Shown here piece by piece: positions 20,957 through 29,396 of a stretch of DNA of 64,000 nt. The stretch's first letter is position 1. Each line of letters opens with the position of its first letter. Both the position numbers and the translations under genes were made by a program. Source of the DNA: Lonepinella sp042468235 (GTDB lineage Bacteria; Pseudomonadota; Gammaproteobacteria; Enterobacterales; Pasteurellaceae); the NCBI RefSeq assembly GCF_042468235.1, contig NZ_CP170386.1, positions 1,984,001 through 2,048,000 on the forward strand, given 5' to 3'. The notes beneath the pieces were generated by a model. It was not told the origin of the DNA. It was given only the letters and a program-made list of their open reading frames with translations, and did not search any database.

Positions 20957-21769
20957 ATGCAACTCACCGAACAACTTCTCCAATCTGCGCTACATATTGC
21001 GAATGAAGCAGGTAGAATATTAGAAGATTTCTATTTAAAGTTTGAATCTATTGAAATTCATACAAAATCAGATGATACGCCTGTGACTGCAGCGGATTTG
21101 GCGATTAGTCAATTTTTGGTCCAAAAATTAACCGCGCTTACTCCCGATCTTCCTGTGTTATCAGAAGAAAATTGTAATATTCCACTTTCTGAACGGCAAT
21201 CATGGGAAACTTATTGGCTTATTGATCCCTTAGATGGTACGCAACGATTTATTGATCGAACAGGGCAGTTTTCCATTTTAATTGCTTTAATTCATCAAAA
21301 TCGTCCAATTTTAGGGGTTATTCACGCTCCGATCTTACAAAAAACCTATTATGCAATGCAGGGATTTGGGGCGTATAAATTAGAAGAGAATCATCATCAA
21401 CGCCTAATCACTCGTCATATTGATGTCACTAAACTGCTTAAAATTGCCGTGGGTTCAGAAAGTCATAAGCAAAAAGTGCGTTGTATTTTGTCTGAGAATT
21501 TTCCTTGTGAATTTATTGTATATGGTTCTAGTGGCTTAAAAGGTGGCTTGGTAGCAGATGGTACAGCGGATTGTTATGTACGTTTAGGTAATACTGGTGA
21601 ATGGGATACGGCAGCGGCTGAAATTTTACTCAGTGAGCTAAATGGAAATATTTTTGAACCACATTTTTTACCTTTAACTTATAATCAACGGGAAACCTTT
21701 ATTAATCCTCATTTTGTGATGACAGCGGATCGAGAAGTAAATTGGCAAAAAATCTTTTGCTTTAATTAG
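20957..21769 (+). CDS. cysQ: 3'(2'),5'-bisphosphate nucleotidase CysQ
   Basis: CysQ (270 residues) is an inositol-monophosphatase-fold, Mg2+-dependent, Li+-sensitive phosphatase that removes the 3'-phosphate of PAP, a by-product of sulfate assimilation and of acyl-carrier-protein turnover. Metal-site motifs: SDDTPVTAAD (about 38-47), LSEEN, the hallmark WLIDPLDGTQRFI (about 90-102) and the C-terminal GEWDTAAAEIL (about 214-224). Membrane association has been reported for the family, but no segment is evident here. It precedes zwf by 73 bp in the same direction, as I recall in H. influenzae (HI0559-HI0558). Confidence 0.93.
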   Translation: MQLTEQLLQSALHIANEAGRILEDFYLKFESIEIHTKSDDTPVTAADLAISQFLVQKLTALTPDLPVLSEENCNIPLSERQSWETYWLIDPLDGTQRFIDRTGQFSILIALIHQNRPILGVIHAPILQKTYYAMQGFGAYKLEENHHQRLITRHIDVTKLLKIAVGSESHKQKVRCILSENFPCEFIVYGSSGLKGGLVADGTADCYVRLGNTGEWDTAAAEILLSELNGNIFEPHFLPLTYNQRETFINPHFVMTADREVNWQKIFCFN

Positions 21770-21842
21770 TGATAGCTATTTGAATATTCTATATGAATGG
21801 TGCATAGTATGCCGATAGTTTATCATTTTACTAGGATATAAT

Positions 21843-23330
21843 ATGAATGCAGAAAATAATTGTATTGTAATTTTTGGTGCGTCAGGTGATTTGACTCATC
21901 GTAAATTAATTCCAGCCCTTTATAATCTTTATAAAATTGGGCGTTTAGCTGAAAATTTCTCTGTACTGGGCGTTGCTCGTTCAGATTTAAATGATGAAAG
22001 TTTTCGTGATAAAATGCGTAAAGCATTGATTAAACATGAGAAAGCAACAGGTGAGAGTTTAGATAATTTCTGCTCACATTTGTATTACCAATCTGTGAAT
22101 ACGTCTGATGCTCAAGATTATGGTAAGTTAGTGCCACGTCTTGATGAATTACACGATAAGTACCAAACCTGTGGTAACACGCTTTATTACCTTTCTACCC
22201 CCCCAAGCCTTTATGGCGTGATTCCTGAATGTTTAGCTGCTCACGGCTTGAATACCGAAGAATACGGCTGGAAACGCATTATCGTGGAAAAACCCTTTGG
22301 CTATGATTTGAAAACTGCTCACGAATTAGATATTCAGATTCACCGTTTTTTTGAAGAACATCAAATTTACCGTATTGACCATTATTTGGGCAAAGAAACC
22401 GTGCAGAACTTACTCGTGCTACGTTTTTCTAACGGCTTATTTGAACCCCTTTGGAGCCGTAATTTTATTGATTATGTGGAAATCACGGGGGCGGAATCTA
22501 TTGGTGTAGAAGAACGCGGTGGTTATTATGACGGTTCGGGTGCCATGCGTGATATGTTCCAAAACCATTTATTGCAAGTATTGGCAATGGTTGCTATGGA
22601 ACCGCCAGCGATTATTAATGCTAATTCTATGCGTGATGAAGTGGCGAAAGTATTGCATTGTTTACACCCATTAAATGAAGATGATCTGCAAAATAATTTG
22701 GTGCTAGGACAATATACCGAAGCCCAAATTGACGGCGAGCAGGTCAAGGGTTACTTACAAGAAAAGGGCGTACCAGAAGACTCGAATACCGAAACCTTTA
22801 TGGCGTTACGCTGTAAAATTGATAACTGGCGTTGGGCGGGTGTACCATTTTATGTTCGCACAGGTAAGCGTTTACCAGCACGAGTTACCGAAGTGGTGAT
22901 TCACTTTAAAACCACGCCACACCCAGTATTTAGTCAAAATGCACCAGAGAATAAATTGATTGTTCGTATTCAGCCTGACGAGGGAATTTCAATGCGTTTT
23001 GGTTTGAAAAAACCAGGGGCAGGGTTTGATGCGAAAGAAGTATCAATGGATTTCCGTTATTCCGATTTAAGCGGATCATCCAGCCTGTTAACGGCGTATG
23101 AACGCTTATTACTTGATGCGATTAAAGGCGATGCAACATTATTTGCTCGTACTGATGCTGTACACGCTTGCTGGAAATTTGTGCAGCCGATTCTTAATTA
23201 TAAAGAAAATCGTGGTCGTGTATATGAGTATGAAGCTGGTACTTGGGGACCGAAAGAGGCGGATAAACTGATTGCCAAATCGGGACGAGTATGGCGTAAA
23301 CCGAGCGGTCAGATGAAGAAAAAAATCTAG
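21843..23330 (+). CDS. zwf: Glucose-6-phosphate 1-dehydrogenase
   Basis: Zwf (495 residues) oxidises glucose-6-phosphate to 6-phosphoglucono-lactone with NADP+, the entry to the oxidative pentose-phosphate route. The N-terminal coenzyme motif is FGASGDLTHRKL (about 11-22). The active-site signature RIDHYLGKETVQNLL (about 176-190) contains the catalytic His pair region, and EKPFGYD precedes it. SD AGGATA lies upstream. It begins the run zwf-pgl-ygeA-gnd with intergenic gaps of only 11, 18 and 20 bp, a clear operon covering the whole oxidative branch. Confidence 0.97.
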   Translation: MNAENNCIVIFGASGDLTHRKLIPALYNLYKIGRLAENFSVLGVARSDLNDESFRDKMRKALIKHEKATGESLDNFCSHLYYQSVNTSDAQDYGKLVPRLDELHDKYQTCGNTLYYLSTPPSLYGVIPECLAAHGLNTEEYGWKRIIVEKPFGYDLKTAHELDIQIHRFFEEHQIYRIDHYLGKETVQNLLVLRFSNGLFEPLWSRNFIDYVEITGAESIGVEERGGYYDGSGAMRDMFQNHLLQVLAMVAMEPPAIINANSMRDEVAKVLHCLHPLNEDDLQNNLVLGQYTEAQIDGEQVKGYLQEKGVPEDSNTETFMALRCKIDNWRWAGVPFYVRTGKRLPARVTEVVIHFKTTPHPVFSQNAPENKLIVRIQPDEGISMRFGLKKPGAGFDAKEVSMDFRYSDLSGSSSLLTAYERLLLDAIKGDATLFARTDAVHACWKFVQPILNYKENRGRVYEYEAGTWGPKEADKLIAKSGRVWRKPSGQMKKKI

Positions 23331-23341
23331 GGGAATGTGGA

Positions 23342-24040
23342 ATGAAGACAATTATTTTTGATACGGCACAACAAGCGGTGGAAAACATTGCTGAGCAGTT
23401 TTTGCAATTAAGCCAACAGGATAAACCTGTGCATATTTCGTTGTCTGGTGGTAGCACGCCAAAATTGCTGTTTAAAACATTAGCTCAAGCTCCATTTAAT
23501 ACCGAAGTGCGGTGGAAAAATTTGCATTTTTGGTGGGGCGATGAACGTATGGTGCCGCCGAGCGATCCCGAAAGCAATTACGGCGAAGTGCAAAAATTGC
23601 TATTCGATCATATTCAAATTCCAGCGGAAAACATTCATCGTATTAGGGGCGAAAATGATCCACAAGCGGAACTCGCTCGTTTTGAGCAAGAAATTCAAGC
23701 CAACATTCCCAACGGTGAATTTGATTGGATTATTTTAGGCATGGGCAATGACGGACACACGGCATCCTTATTCCCCCATCAAACGAATTTCAATGATCCG
23801 AATTTGGCGGTGATTGCCAAACACCCTGAAAGTGGGCAATTACGAATTTCTAAAACGGCGAAATTGTTGAGCCAAGCGAAACGTATTAGCTATTTAGTCA
23901 CAGGCGAAGCCAAAGCGGACATTCTCAAAGAAATTGCTACGCACTCCGCCGACCAACTGCCTTATCCTGCGGCGAAAATTCAAAGTTCCAATGGAGTAAC
24001 GGAGTGGATTTTGGATCGTGGAGCAGCGAAATTGCTGTAA
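23342..24040 (+). CDS. pgl: 6-phosphogluconolactonase (DevB type)
   Basis: Pgl (232 residues) hydrolyses 6-phosphogluconolactone to 6-phosphogluconate. It is of the NagB-like DevB family, not the beta-propeller YbhE type of E. coli. Motifs: SLSGGSTPKLLF (about 34-45), WWGDERMVPPSDPESNYGE (about 64-82) and the active-site GMGNDGHTASLFP (about 136-148). SD is GGGGAATGTGGA just ahead of the ATG. Second gene of the pentose-phosphate operon. Confidence 0.95.
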   Translation: MKTIIFDTAQQAVENIAEQFLQLSQQDKPVHISLSGGSTPKLLFKTLAQAPFNTEVRWKNLHFWWGDERMVPPSDPESNYGEVQKLLFDHIQIPAENIHRIRGENDPQAELARFEQEIQANIPNGEFDWIILGMGNDGHTASLFPHQTNFNDPNLAVIAKHPESGQLRISKTAKLLSQAKRISYLVTGEAKADILKEIATHSADQLPYPAAKIQSSNGVTEWILDRGAAKLL

Positions 24041-24058
24041 TCATTAAGGATTAACAGA

Positions 24059-24748
24059 ATGAAAACACTCGGTATTATCGGCGGAATGAGTCCTGAAAGT
24101 ACAATAACCTACTATCAGCAAATTAATCGTCTAGTGAATCAAAAGCTAGGTGGAAATCATTCTGCTCCTCTGTTAATGGTGAGTGTAGAATTTGAGCGAA
24201 TTGTACAATGCCAAAAATCAGGTGATTGGCAAAAAGCAGGGGAAATTTTAGCTCAAGCAGGACAAAAATTGGAGCAGATGGGGGCAGATGCTGTTTTATT
24301 GGCAACCAACACAATGCACAAAGTTGCTCCCCAAATTATTGAGAGAATTAATGTCCCGTTTTTGCATATTTTAGATGCGACTGCCAATGCGATTAAGACA
24401 AAAGGCTTATCTAAGATTGCGGTATTAGGTACAGCTTTTACGATGCAAGATGAATTTTATCGTAATGGATTAACCCAGCGTGGCATAGAAATGCTGGTAC
24501 CTGATGCAAAAAATCAGCAAGAAATTCACCGCATTATTTTTGAAGAATTATGCGTAGGGAAAATTCTGCCAACATCAAAACAATTTTATTTGCAGACCAT
24601 TGCAGAACTCGCTCAACAAGGAGCAGAAGGGGTAATTTTGGGTTGTACTGAAATTGGCTTATTGGTTCAGCAAAATGATACAGCATTGACGTTATTTGAT
24701 ACTGCACAGTTACATAGTGAAATGGCAGTGGAATTTATTTTAAACTAA
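24059..24748 (+). CDS. ygeA: Aspartate/glutamate racemase, YgeA type
   Basis: A 229-residue cofactor-independent Asp/Glu racemase fold protein. The N-terminal IIGGMSPESTITYY and C-terminal GCTEIGLL are family signatures. Position 83, which is Cys in two-cysteine racemases, is Thr here (LATNTMHK) and the second catalytic Cys is kept at 196. That Thr/Cys pair is the arrangement I remember for the E. coli L-aspartate/glutamate-specific racemase YgeA, so this is probably an L-to-D enzyme rather than a dead paralogue. It sits between pgl and gnd with gaps of 18 and 20 bp, an unexpected passenger in a pentose-phosphate operon. D-Asp or D-Glu could feed peptidoglycan or signalling; unproven. Confidence 0.82.
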   Translation: MKTLGIIGGMSPESTITYYQQINRLVNQKLGGNHSAPLLMVSVEFERIVQCQKSGDWQKAGEILAQAGQKLEQMGADAVLLATNTMHKVAPQIIERINVPFLHILDATANAIKTKGLSKIAVLGTAFTMQDEFYRNGLTQRGIEMLVPDAKNQQEIHRIIFEELCVGKILPTSKQFYLQTIAELAQQGAEGVILGCTEIGLLVQQNDTALTLFDTAQLHSEMAVEFILN

Positions 24749-24768
24749 CTTCGACATAGGAGAAAAAA

Positions 24769-26223
24769 ATGTCAGTTAAAGGCGACATCGGCGTTATCGG
24801 TTTAGCGGTAATGGGACAAAATTTGATTTTAAATATGAACGACAACGGCTTTAAAGTAGTGGCGTATAACCGTACCACCAGCAAAGTTGACGAGTTCTTA
24901 CAAGGTGCAGCGAAAGGTACTAACATTATCGGGGCGTATTCACTTGAAGATTTAGCCGCCAAATTAGAAAAACCACGCAAAGTAATGTTAATGGTGCGTG
25001 CGGGCGATGTAGTGGATCAATTTATTGATGCCTTATTACCGCACTTAGAGCAAGGTGATATTATCATTGATGGCGGTAACTCAAATTATCCTGATACTAA
25101 CCGCCGAGTGAAAGCCTTGGCAGAAAAAGGCATTCGTTTTATTGGTTCTGGTGTGTCGGGCGGTGAAGAAGGGGCAAGACATGGACCATCTATTATGCCA
25201 GGTGGTAACGCTGAAGCGTGGCAATATGTCAAACCGATTTTCCAAGCCATTTCCGCCAAAACCGATAAGGGCGAACCTTGCTGTGACTGGGTTGGCAAAG
25301 ACGGTTCAGGTCATTTCGTGAAAATGGTACATAACGGTATTGAATACGGTGATATGCAGTTGATTTGTGAAGCCTACCAATTCTTAAAAGACGGTTTGGG
25401 TTTAAATCACGAAGAAATGCAGGCGATTTTTGCCGAGTGGAAAAAAACCGAATTAGATAGCTATCTCATTGATATTACCACCGATATTCTCGGTTACAAA
25501 GATACAGACGGTTCGCCATTAGTGGAGAAAATCTTAGATACCGCAGGACAAAAAGGTACGGGTAAATGGACGGGGATTAATGCCCTTGATTTCGGTATTC
25601 CATTAACCTTAATCACCGAATCTGTGTTTGCTCGTTGTGTATCTTCTTTCAAAGATCAACGTGTTGCCACGTCAAAATTATTCAACAAGACCATCACGCA
25701 AGTCACAGGCGATAAAAAAGTATGGATTGAAGCGGTTCGCCGTGCCTTACTGGCATCCAAAATCATCTCTTACGCACAAGGCTTTATGCTGATTCGTGAA
25801 GCATCCGAGAATTTTGAGTGGAATATTAATTACGGTGCAACAGCGTTATTATGGCGTGAGGGCTGCATTATCCGTAGCCGTTTCTTAGGCAATATCCGTG
25901 ATGCCTATGAAACCAATCCTGATTTAGTATTCTTGGGTTCTGATCCGTATTTCAAAGGCATTTTAGAAAACTGCTTGGCAGACTGGCGTAAAGTGGTGGC
26001 AAAATCGATTGAAGTGGGTATCCCAATGCCTTGTATGGCAAGTGCAATCACTTTCTTAGATGGTTATACGTCCGCCAACTTACCAGCGAACTTGCTACAA
26101 GCCCAACGTGACTATTTCGGCGCACATACTTATGAGCGTACTGACAAACCACGTGGCGAGCATTTCCATACTAACTGGACAGGGCGTGGTGGCAATACGG
26201 CATCGACCACTTATGACGTTTAA
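24769..26223 (+). CDS. gnd: 6-phosphogluconate dehydrogenase, decarboxylating
   Basis: Gnd (484 residues) oxidatively decarboxylates 6-phosphogluconate to ribulose-5-phosphate with NADP+. The N-terminal Rossmann motif GLAVMGQNLILNM (about 11-23), the NRT of the NADP 2'-phosphate site (YNRTTSKV), the substrate loop GVSGGEEGARHGPS (about 127-140) and the catalytic KMVHNGIEYGDMQ (about 185-197) are present. The dimer-tail region ends with THTNWTGRGG-like sequence. SD AGGAG is 6 nt before ATG. Last gene of the operon, closed by an inverted uptake-signal terminator. Confidence 0.97.
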   Translation: MSVKGDIGVIGLAVMGQNLILNMNDNGFKVVAYNRTTSKVDEFLQGAAKGTNIIGAYSLEDLAAKLEKPRKVMLMVRAGDVVDQFIDALLPHLEQGDIIIDGGNSNYPDTNRRVKALAEKGIRFIGSGVSGGEEGARHGPSIMPGGNAEAWQYVKPIFQAISAKTDKGEPCCDWVGKDGSGHFVKMVHNGIEYGDMQLICEAYQFLKDGLGLNHEEMQAIFAEWKKTELDSYLIDITTDILGYKDTDGSPLVEKILDTAGQKGTGKWTGINALDFGIPLTLITESVFARCVSSFKDQRVATSKLFNKTITQVTGDKKVWIEAVRRALLASKIISYAQGFMLIREASENFEWNINYGATALLWREGCIIRSRFLGNIRDAYETNPDLVFLGSDPYFKGILENCLADWRKVVAKSIEVGIPMPCMASAITFLDGYTSANLPANLLQAQRDYFGAHTYERTDKPRGEHFHTNWTGRGGNTASTTYDV

Positions 26224-26271
26224 TCTAAATAGGGAACTATTTGTCTATTTTGTATTTAGTTGTTATATAAA

Positions 26272-26304
26272 CAAAAAGTGCGGTATTTTCTACCGCACTT
26301 TTCA
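26272..26304. terminator. Inverted uptake-signal pair between gnd and ilvC
   Basis: AAAAGTGCGGTA and TACCGCACTTTT form a perfect 12-bp stem with a 5-nt loop. A- and T-rich on both sides, so it can end both the gnd and the convergent ilvC transcripts. Confidence 0.8.
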
Positions 26305-26316
26305 CATTCATTTCAA

Positions 26317-27798
26317 TTACGCTTGAGATGAAATACGTTTCATATCTGTCATATAACCACGTAATTCTTGACCGATTAATTCAATCGGGTGATTGCGAAT
26401 TGCATCATTCACATCACGTAATAACACGTTATCAATTTCAACCGTTGGTGCAGGTTCACCTAAGTCACCTTTTTGTAAGGTTGGAATTACTTTTTCTGCC
26501 AAAATTGGTGTGGCTACGTGGGAGAATAGATAGTTACCATATTCTGCTGTATCAGAAATTACCACGTTCATTTCATATAAACGTTTACGAGCAATGGTGT
26601 TGGCAATTAATGGTAATTCGTGTAAAGATTCGTAGTAAGCGGATTCTTCATAAATACCACTTGCCACCATGGTGTCAAACGCCAATTCTACGCCAGCTTT
26701 CACCATCGCCACCATTAACACACCGTGATCAAAGTATTCTTGTTCAGAAATTTTGATATTGTCGCCTTTTGGTGAATTTTCAAAAGCCGTTTTGCCTGTG
26801 GCTTCACGCCATTTTAACAAGTTTACATCATCATTCGCCCAGTCTGCCATCATGGTTGATGAGAATTCGCCACTGATAATATCGTCCATGTGTTTTTCGA
26901 ATAAGAACACTAATTCCTCTTTGATTTGTTCAGATAATTCAAAGGCACGCAATTTGGCACTGTTAGATAAGCGATCTAACATGAGCGTAATGCCGCCTTG
27001 TTTTAATGCTTCAGTAATCGTTTCCCAACCGTATTGAATTAATTTACCAGCATAAGCTGGATCTTTGCCGTCAGCCACTAATTTGTCGTAGCAGACGATA
27101 GATCCTGCTTGTAACATACCGCAAAGAATGGTTTGTTCGCCCATTAAGTCAGATTTTACTTCTGCCACGAATGAAGATTCTAATACACCTGCACGGTCGC
27201 CCCCTGTGGCACTTGCCCATGCTTTAGCGATTGCCATGCCTTCACCTTTCGGATCATTTTCAGGGTGAACAGCGATTAAGGTTGGCACGCCGAAACCACG
27301 TTTATATTCTTCACGGACTTCCGTACCAGGGCATTTTGGTGCGACCATCACCACCGTAATGTCTTTGCGAATTTGCTCGCCCACTTCAACGATGTTAAAA
27401 CCATGAGAATAACCAAATGCCGCCCCATTTTTGATTAACGGCATGACATCCGCCACCACTTTTGAGTGTTGTTTGTCTGGGGTTAAGTTGATGACTAAAT
27501 CCGCAGTTGGAATGAGTTCTTGGTAAGTACCCACTTTAAAACCATTTTCGCTAGCACGTTGGAAAGAAGCACGTTTTTCTGCAATCGCTTCTGGACGTAA
27601 CGCATAGCTCACATCTAAGCCAGAATCCCGCATATTTAAACCTTGGTTTAAGCCTTGCGCACCACAGCCGATAATCACCACTTTTTTGCCTTTTAAGAAG
27701 TTGCAACCATCGGCAAATTCATCACGATCCATAAAGCGACAACGACCGAGTTGATCGAGTTTTTGACGTAAATTTAATGTATTGAAATAGTTAGACAT
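26317..27798 (-). CDS. ilvC: Ketol-acid reductoisomerase, class II (long form)
   Basis: IlvC (493 residues) isomerises and reduces 2-acetolactate or 2-aceto-2-hydroxybutyrate with NADPH, step two of valine and isoleucine synthesis. Length and duplicated C-terminal knotted domain mark the class II form found in enterics. The N-terminal Rossmann motif is VIIGCGAQGLNQGLNMRDSG (about 40-59). SD AAGGAAAAC lies 6 nt before ATG. A putative promoter is at 27845-27872. Its activator gene ilvY is divergent but 665 bp away, instead of adjacent, because a repeat array fills the gap. Regulation by IlvY in response to substrate is known in E. coli and only inferred here. Confidence 0.96.
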   Translation of the reverse strand: MSNYFNTLNLRQKLDQLGRCRFMDRDEFADGCNFLKGKKVVIIGCGAQGLNQGLNMRDSGLDVSYALRPEAIAEKRASFQRASENGFKVGTYQELIPTADLVINLTPDKQHSKVVADVMPLIKNGAAFGYSHGFNIVEVGEQIRKDITVVMVAPKCPGTEVREEYKRGFGVPTLIAVHPENDPKGEGMAIAKAWASATGGDRAGVLESSFVAEVKSDLMGEQTILCGMLQAGSIVCYDKLVADGKDPAYAGKLIQYGWETITEALKQGGITLMLDRLSNSAKLRAFELSEQIKEELVFLFEKHMDDIISGEFSSTMMADWANDDVNLLKWREATGKTAFENSPKGDNIKISEQEYFDHGVLMVAMVKAGVELAFDTMVASGIYEESAYYESLHELPLIANTIARKRLYEMNVVISDTAEYGNYLFSHVATPILAEKVIPTLQKGDLGEPAPTVEIDNVLLRDVNDAIRNHPIELIGQELRGYMTDMKRISSQA

Positions 27799-27844
27799 TT
27801 TTGTTTTCCTTGTGAATAAATTAAGGTTTTGTTTGGATATGGTT

Positions 27845-27872
27845 ATTATAGGCTTTTTTTATGTTGCGTAAA
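27845..27872 (-). promoter_or_regulatory. Putative ilvC promoter
   Basis: On the minus strand TTTACG (27872-27867), 16-bp spacer and TATAAT (27850-27845), about 46 bp upstream of the ilvC start. It lies on the ilvC side of the repeat array and so is not interrupted by it. Confidence 0.4.
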
Positions 27873-27913
27873 TTGATATTATTGGTATTTGGTATTGCGG
27901 TTTTTGCAATGGT

Positions 27914-28107
27914 TTTCGCCCCATGGGCGACCGTACTTTCTTTTACTTGTGTAAAAGAAAGTAGGCAAAGAAAAGCACACCCCGACTTCACCGCTTTTCT
28001 TTGCTCGTTTGGCATTTTCTTTACGCTAAATTTTGAACTCGCTTCGCTCAGACATGCAAAATTTAGCTAAAAATGCCAAGTCGCAAAGGCGGTTCAGACG
28101 GGGCTCC
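27914..28107. repeat. Compound palindromic repeat, copy 2 (long form, plus orientation)
   Basis: It opens with the TTTCGCC...GGGCGAC cap and the hairpin GTACTTTCTTTTAC/GTAAAAGAAAGTA, then AAAGCACACCCCGACTT, then a large imperfect hairpin. Inner stem GCTAAATTTT (28025-28034) pairs with AAAATTTAGC (28058-28067), and GGCATTTT (28011) pairs with AAAATGCC (28070-28077). The loop holds GAACTCGCTTCGCTCAGACA (28035-28054). It closes with a CCCC/GGGG outer pairing near 28103. Short ORFs here are repeat artefacts. Confidence 0.75.
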
Positions 28108-28155
28108 AAGTTTTGACCGAGCGTAAATAAAAGTGCGGTGAAAAATTTGAGAATT

Positions 28156-28202
28156 CCTAGCACTGGCGTACTAGGTTAAATATGGTAACGCTACTCCGTA
28201 GC
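28156..28202 (+). repeat. Two-hairpin dispersed element, copy A
   Basis: Hairpin 2: CCTAGCAC, loop TGGC, GTACTAGG (28156-28175, one wobble). Spacer TTAAATATGGTAACG. Hairpin 1: CTAC, loop TCC, GTAG (28191-28201). Same order as copies B and C near 34 kb but with different stem bases that still pair. Confidence 0.65.
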
Positions 28203-28231
28203 TTGCACAGCATTTTATTACTTCACCAATG

Positions 28232-28434
28232 GGGTCCCCATGTTTGCCGCCTGAAAATACTTTAATTTGTAGGAAAATGGCGTCTGTCTGAGCGAAGCGA
28301 GTTCAGCCATTTTCCGTTAAGCAAATTAAAGTATTTTCAGGAAATAAGGCAAAGTTGGGGCGTGTTTTCTTTTTGCTTACTTTTGCTTTGCACGAGCAAA
28401 GAAAAAGTAAGTCGCCATCGGCGAAACCCGATTG
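28232..28434. repeat. Compound palindromic repeat, copy 3 (long form, minus orientation)
   Basis: A perfect 20-bp outer stem joins 28250-28269 to 28322-28341 (CCTGAAAATAC...), and a perfect 10-bp inner stem joins GGAAAATGGC (28272-28281) to GCCATTTTCC (28306-28315). The loop contains TGTCTGAGCGAAGCGAGTTC (28285-28304), the exact complement of the loop of copy 2. It ends with the GCAAAGAAAAAGTAAGTCGCC cap module shared with 8301-8379. With copy 2 it forms an inverted pair filling the ilvC-ilvY gap. Confidence 0.75.
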
Positions 28435-28463
28435 TAATTAAATCATAATTTAAGAGAAAAACT

Positions 28464-29339
28464 ATGAACTTCACCGACCTAAAAATCTTCCTCCACCTCA
28501 CCCAAACGCAAAACTTCAGCAAAACTGCTACCCAAAATCACATGTCCCCCTCGACACTTTCACGTCAAATTCAACGTATGGAAGAAGAAATCGGACAACC
28601 CTTATTTTTACGCGATAATCGTCAAGTTATTCTCACCGAAACGGGTACCAAATTTCTTGTATTTGCTCAACAGCATTGGAATAATTGGCAACAATTCCGT
28701 CAGCAACTACAATCAGATTCGCAAGAGTTATATGGTGAGTTGAAATTGTTCTGTTCTGTTACGGCGGCTTATTCTCATTTACCACCAGTGCTGGAAAAAT
28801 TCCGTTCTTGTTATCCTAAAGTGGAAATTCAATTAACCACAGGCGATCCTGCACTTGCAGTGAAAATGGTGGTGGAGCAACAGGCAGATTTGGCTTTGGC
28901 TGGTCGTCCGTTAAATTTGCCTCATTCTATAGAATTCCAACATATTGACAATATTTCGCTTTCTTTAATTGCCCCTAGAGTGGCTTGTTCAGCTACCCAA
29001 TTATTGCAACAAGATCCTGTTGATTGGCAACAGATTCCTTTTATTCTTCCAGTTGAAGGACCTGCTCGCCAACGTATCGATCAGTGGTTACAGCAAAAGA
29101 AAATTAAACATCCCAAAATTTATGCGACAGTAAGTGGTCATGAAGGGATCATGTCAATGGTGGCATTAGGTTGTGGATTGGCATTACTACCTGATGTGGT
29201 GATTAAAAATAGCCCTATGAATACACAGGTATCATCATTAAATTTAGATATTCCTATAGAACCCTTTGAATTAGGCATTTGTGTACAAAAAAGATCGTTG
29301 GCATCACCTTTAGTGAAAGCCTTTTGGTCTATTTTATAA
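28464..29339 (+). CDS. ilvY: LysR-family activator of ilvC
   Basis: IlvY (291 residues) is a LysR-type regulator that activates ilvC when acetolactate or acetohydroxybutyrate accumulates. The N-terminal winged helix-turn-helix is at about 4-62 (FSKTATQNHMSPSTLSRQIQ), followed by the effector-binding domain with typical phrases LFCSVTAAYSHLP and SGHEGIMSMVALGCGLALLP. The divergent placement with ilvC supports the call, as in E. coli. In E. coli both promoters overlap a short operator region; here the start codons are 665 bp apart and the upstream side of ilvY is the cap of a palindromic repeat ending about 30 bp before its start. How one operator could serve both genes is unclear. Confidence 0.88.
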   Translation: MNFTDLKIFLHLTQTQNFSKTATQNHMSPSTLSRQIQRMEEEIGQPLFLRDNRQVILTETGTKFLVFAQQHWNNWQQFRQQLQSDSQELYGELKLFCSVTAAYSHLPPVLEKFRSCYPKVEIQLTTGDPALAVKMVVEQQADLALAGRPLNLPHSIEFQHIDNISLSLIAPRVACSATQLLQQDPVDWQQIPFILPVEGPARQRIDQWLQQKKIKHPKIYATVSGHEGIMSMVALGCGLALLPDVVIKNSPMNTQVSSLNLDIPIEPFELGICVQKRSLASPLVKAFWSIL

Positions 29340-29342
29340 AGA

Positions 29343-29387
29343 AAAAAGTGCGGTGAAAAATATCATATTTTTCACCGCACTTTTTCA
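29343..29387. terminator. Inverted uptake-signal pair between ilvY and ngt
   Basis: AAAAAAGTGCGGTGAAAAATAT pairs with ATATTTTTCACCGCACTTTTT; about 20 bp of stem. T-runs in both directions, so it serves both convergent genes. Confidence 0.8.
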
Positions 29388-29396
29388 TTTATCAAC

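Noticed and set aside
24059..24748. Idea that the racemase is a dead enzyme because the first catalytic Cys is missing
   Set aside because: The Thr/Cys pair matches the active E. coli L-specific racemase as I remember it, so loss of activity does not follow.
27861..28070. 69-residue ORF beginning MLRKLILLVFGIAVFAMVF with a membrane-like start, and similar small ORFs at 8280-8531
   Set aside because: They run through the palindromic repeat modules; the shared phrases come from the repeat DNA, and neither has a convincing ribosome site or conserved context.
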